A stretch of DNA of 7,153 bases, taken from positions 1 to 7,153 of the forward strand of contig CAJODU010000080.1 of assembly GCA_905233325.1 (NCBI GenBank), read 5' to 3'. Source of the stretch: an uncultured Selenomonadaceae bacterium. GTDB taxonomy: Bacteria; Bacillota; Negativicutes; Selenomonadales; Selenomonadaceae. The notes beneath the pieces were generated by a model, which saw only the letters and a list, made by a program, of their open reading frames with translations, was not told where the DNA came from and ran no database searches. Shown piece after piece: positions 5,955 through 7,153 of the stretch (positions are counted from its first letter, which is position 1; each line of letters starts with the position of its first letter). The translations under genes and the position numbers were made by a program.

Positions 5955-5961
5955 CCCTCCC
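5955..5961 (-). promoter_or_regulatory. Ribosome binding site deciding the GTG start of fumarase beta
   Basis: GGGAGGG on the minus strand, six nt before the GTG. It sits in the 15-nt gap between the two fumarase genes and supports the non-ATG start. Confidence 0.75.
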
Positions 5962-5963
5962 TA

Positions 5964-6806
5964 TTAAAGCACACGGTGAGCGTGGCGCATTGCATGACAG
6001 CAGATAGTAACGGCAACAGGCAGACCTGCAATGTGCGTCGGACCCCATTCAATGTTGACGGCAAGTGCTGAGGTAGTGCCGCCAAGCTGCGGTCCGATAC
6101 CCGTCTGATTGATCATCTCAAGGAGTTCTTCCTCAAGTTTGGCATATTCAGGCATAGGGTTGCGCTGATCAATGGAGCGGGTGAGTGCTTTTTTGCTGAG
6201 GAGAGCAGCACGATCCATAGTTCCGCCGATACCGACACCAACAACCATTGGCGGGCAGGGATTCATACTTGCATGAAGAATAATCTCCATAACAGCCTTC
6301 TTGACGCCCTTGACGCCGTCCGCAGGAACAAGCATTTTGACGCCGGATTTATTTTCGGAGCCAAAACCCTTCGGTGCGACAGTAATGCTCAATTTGTCAC
6401 CAGGTACGATTTGAGTGTAAATAACACCCGGGGTGTTGTTCTGCGTGTTTTTGCGATTGAAGAGAGGTTCAGCAACGACGGATTTTCTCAAATAGCCTTC
6501 AGTGTAACCTTTGGCAATACCGGCGTTAATGGCATCTTCCAAGTAACCGCCGACAATGTGAAGATCCTGCCCAATCTCAACAAATACGATCGTCATACCG
6601 GTATCTTGACAGTAAGGGCGATCCTCCGCCTTTGCAATCTCGGCATTCTTGATGATTTGATCAAGGACAATCTGACCGACAGGTGATTTCTCTGTCTCAC
6701 GGCCGCGCTTGAGTCCGCGATAGACATCATCAGGCAGATAGTACGCCGCTTCTTTACACATCTCGGCGACGTTTTCAGTGATAACTTTTACGTCCAGCTC
6801 TCTCAA
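5964..6806 (-). CDS. Class I fumarate hydratase, alpha (N-terminal) subunit
   Basis: This is the iron-sulfur subunit of the two-part class I fumarase, catalysing reversible fumarate hydration to malate. It has 280 residues, normal for the separate alpha subunit. Likely [4Fe-4S] ligands are Cys66 in PYCQDTG, Cys184 in NPCPPMVVG and Cys269 or Cys270 in CCHAMRH near the C terminus. The first spacing (118) closely matches E. coli FumA (119). GVGIGGTMD at 190-198 and GPQLGGTTSA at 238-247 are also family signatures. The start is TTG at 6806, supported by AGGAGGG (6819-6813) six nt upstream. The enzyme is expected to be oxygen-sensitive, fitting an anaerobe. It is the first gene of the five-gene cluster. 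Tartrate dehydratase alpha is the family alternative. Confidence 0.93.
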   Translation of the reverse strand: MRELDVKVITENVAEMCKEAAYYLPDDVYRGLKRGRETEKSPVGQIVLDQIIKNAEIAKAEDRPYCQDTGMTIVFVEIGQDLHIVGGYLEDAINAGIAKGYTEGYLRKSVVAEPLFNRKNTQNNTPGVIYTQIVPGDKLSITVAPKGFGSENKSGVKMLVPADGVKGVKKAVMEIILHASMNPCPPMVVGVGIGGTMDRAALLSKKALTRSIDQRNPMPEYAKLEEELLEMINQTGIGPQLGGTTSALAVNIEWGPTHIAGLPVAVTICCHAMRHAHRVL

Positions 6807-6812
6807 CGTAAT

Positions 6813-6819
6813 CCCTCCT
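6813..6819 (-). promoter_or_regulatory. Ribosome binding site deciding the TTG start of fumarase alpha
   Basis: AGGAGGG on the minus strand with a 6-nt spacer to the TTG at 6806. The same spacing is seen at fumarase beta and sdhC. There is no alternative ATG near the conserved N terminus. Confidence 0.8.
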
Positions 6820-6857
6820 AATTTAAAATAGCATACGCAAATTGTTCATCTTACAAT

Positions 6858-6886
6858 TAATCACGTTGTAGTTAATTATTAGTCAA
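6858..6886 (-). promoter_or_regulatory. Weak candidate promoter for the fumarase-SDH operon
   Basis: On the minus strand TTGACT (6886-6881) is followed after 17 nt by TGATTA (6863-6858), a good -35 but a poor -10. A second reading of the same stretch is TTAACT-16-TAAGAT, slightly further downstream. Either gives a leader of roughly 25-45 nt before the TTG start. An inverted repeat overlaps the spacer and could be an operator. Confidence 0.25.
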
Positions 6887-7073
6887 GAAAAGATAAAATC
6901 CTGCTAGTTTGCACAAATTTATTTTGAACGTTTCTTTGAGCATAAATTATCAAGCAGATTTAATCAATAAAATAAAGATAAAAATTTTTGGAAAGAATGA
7001 TAGCAGGGAACTTTTTGCCTCATTGCAGGAGATTTTAATTTTTTGAAGAATTTTAATAAGCCGCAATTCATAA

Positions 7074-7102
7074 TTGACAATTTCTAAATTCAAATGTACA
7101 AT
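7074..7102 (+). promoter_or_regulatory. Near-consensus sigma70 promoter firing rightward out of the window
   Basis: A perfect TTGACA (7074-7079) and TACAAT (7097-7102) are spaced by exactly 17 nt. Transcription should begin near 7109. It is divergent from the fumarase operon and feeds a gene or RNA beyond the right edge. Confidence 0.7.
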
Positions 7103-7125
7103 GAATATGATTTGTATTTCATCTA

Positions 7126-7140
7126 CCGTGGGACACACGG
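7126..7140 (+). other. Leader hairpin at the right edge
   Basis: CCGTG (7126-7130) and CACGG (7136-7140) form a perfect 5-bp stem with loop GGACA, about 17 nt after the predicted transcription start. It could be the first stem of a riboswitch or structured RNA, but the window ends 13 nt later and I cannot match it to a known class. Confidence 0.35.
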
Positions 7141-7153
7141 GAAGTTACGCTTG

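Larger units (their letters stand above)
6807..7073. other. AT-rich divergent intergenic region upstream of the fumarase operon
   Basis: I find no convincing gene here. It should hold the control region of the fumarase-SDH operon on the minus strand. Visible elements are the fumarase ribosome site, a weak minus-strand promoter (6858-6886) with an overlapping inverted repeat AATTAA-N11-TTAATT (6855-6877), and two GCAGG-plus-T-run motifs on the plus strand at 7002-7016 and 7023-7036. A 62-codon minus-strand frame at 6950-7138 has low-complexity composition and no ribosome site, and I treat it as spurious. Confidence 0.5.

Noticed and set aside
7025..7084. Small plus-strand ORF starting with TTG after AGGAG (about 14 codons)
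   Set aside because: The spacer is long (11 nt), the peptide is very short and unremarkable, and it ends at the promoter -35 region.
6950..7138. 62-codon minus-strand frame in the intergenic region
   Set aside because: It is AT-rich with low-complexity Ile/Leu/Lys/Asn content, lacks a ribosome site, and overlaps a near-perfect promoter on the other strand. It looks like chance coding in AT-rich DNA.

Overview
The window reads as a housekeeping chromosomal segment from an anaerobic bacterium of the Firmicutes type, possibly a Negativicute. This lineage guess is inference. It rests on the two-subunit class I fumarase, the single diheme cytochrome b (B-type) succinate dehydrogenase/fumarate reductase, strong AGGAGG ribosome sites and a moderate G+C content. 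All six recognisable genes are intact and lie on the minus strand.

Layout from right to left, which is the direction of transcription. A divergent AT-rich intergenic region (6807-7153) carries a near-consensus promoter firing rightward out of the window. A five-gene cluster follows: fumarase alpha (TTG start), fumarase beta (GTG start), a 97-nt gap filled by a long RNA hairpin, then cytochrome b558 (sdhC), flavoprotein (sdhA) and iron-sulfur protein (sdhB). It ends at a strong bidirectional terminator (1961-2000). A 426-nt non-coding stretch (1598-2023) holds a sigma70-like promoter on the plus strand, a structured possible RNA that looks like the 3' end of an IS200/IS605 tnpB gene, and two related hairpins. 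The first of these hairpins lies in the leader of purF. purF (amidophosphoribosyltransferase) is followed by a small structured spacer, then a near-consensus minus-strand promoter for a unit that begins at the left edge.

How the genes work together: fumarase interconverts malate and fumarate, and the membrane SdhCAB complex interconverts fumarate and succinate with the quinone pool. Encoded as one unit, they form the malate-fumarate-succinate segment of the TCA cycle. In a fermenter this segment would probably run reductively toward succinate or propionate. purF catalyses the first committed step of purine synthesis and appears to be a separate unit.

I see no CRISPR array, defence system or intact mobile element. 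The most interesting material is in the non-coding DNA: the fumB-sdhC intercistronic hairpin, whose loop displays GGAGG and a TTG codon, and the promoter-bearing tnpB-tail/guide-RNA-like remnant between sdhB and purF.
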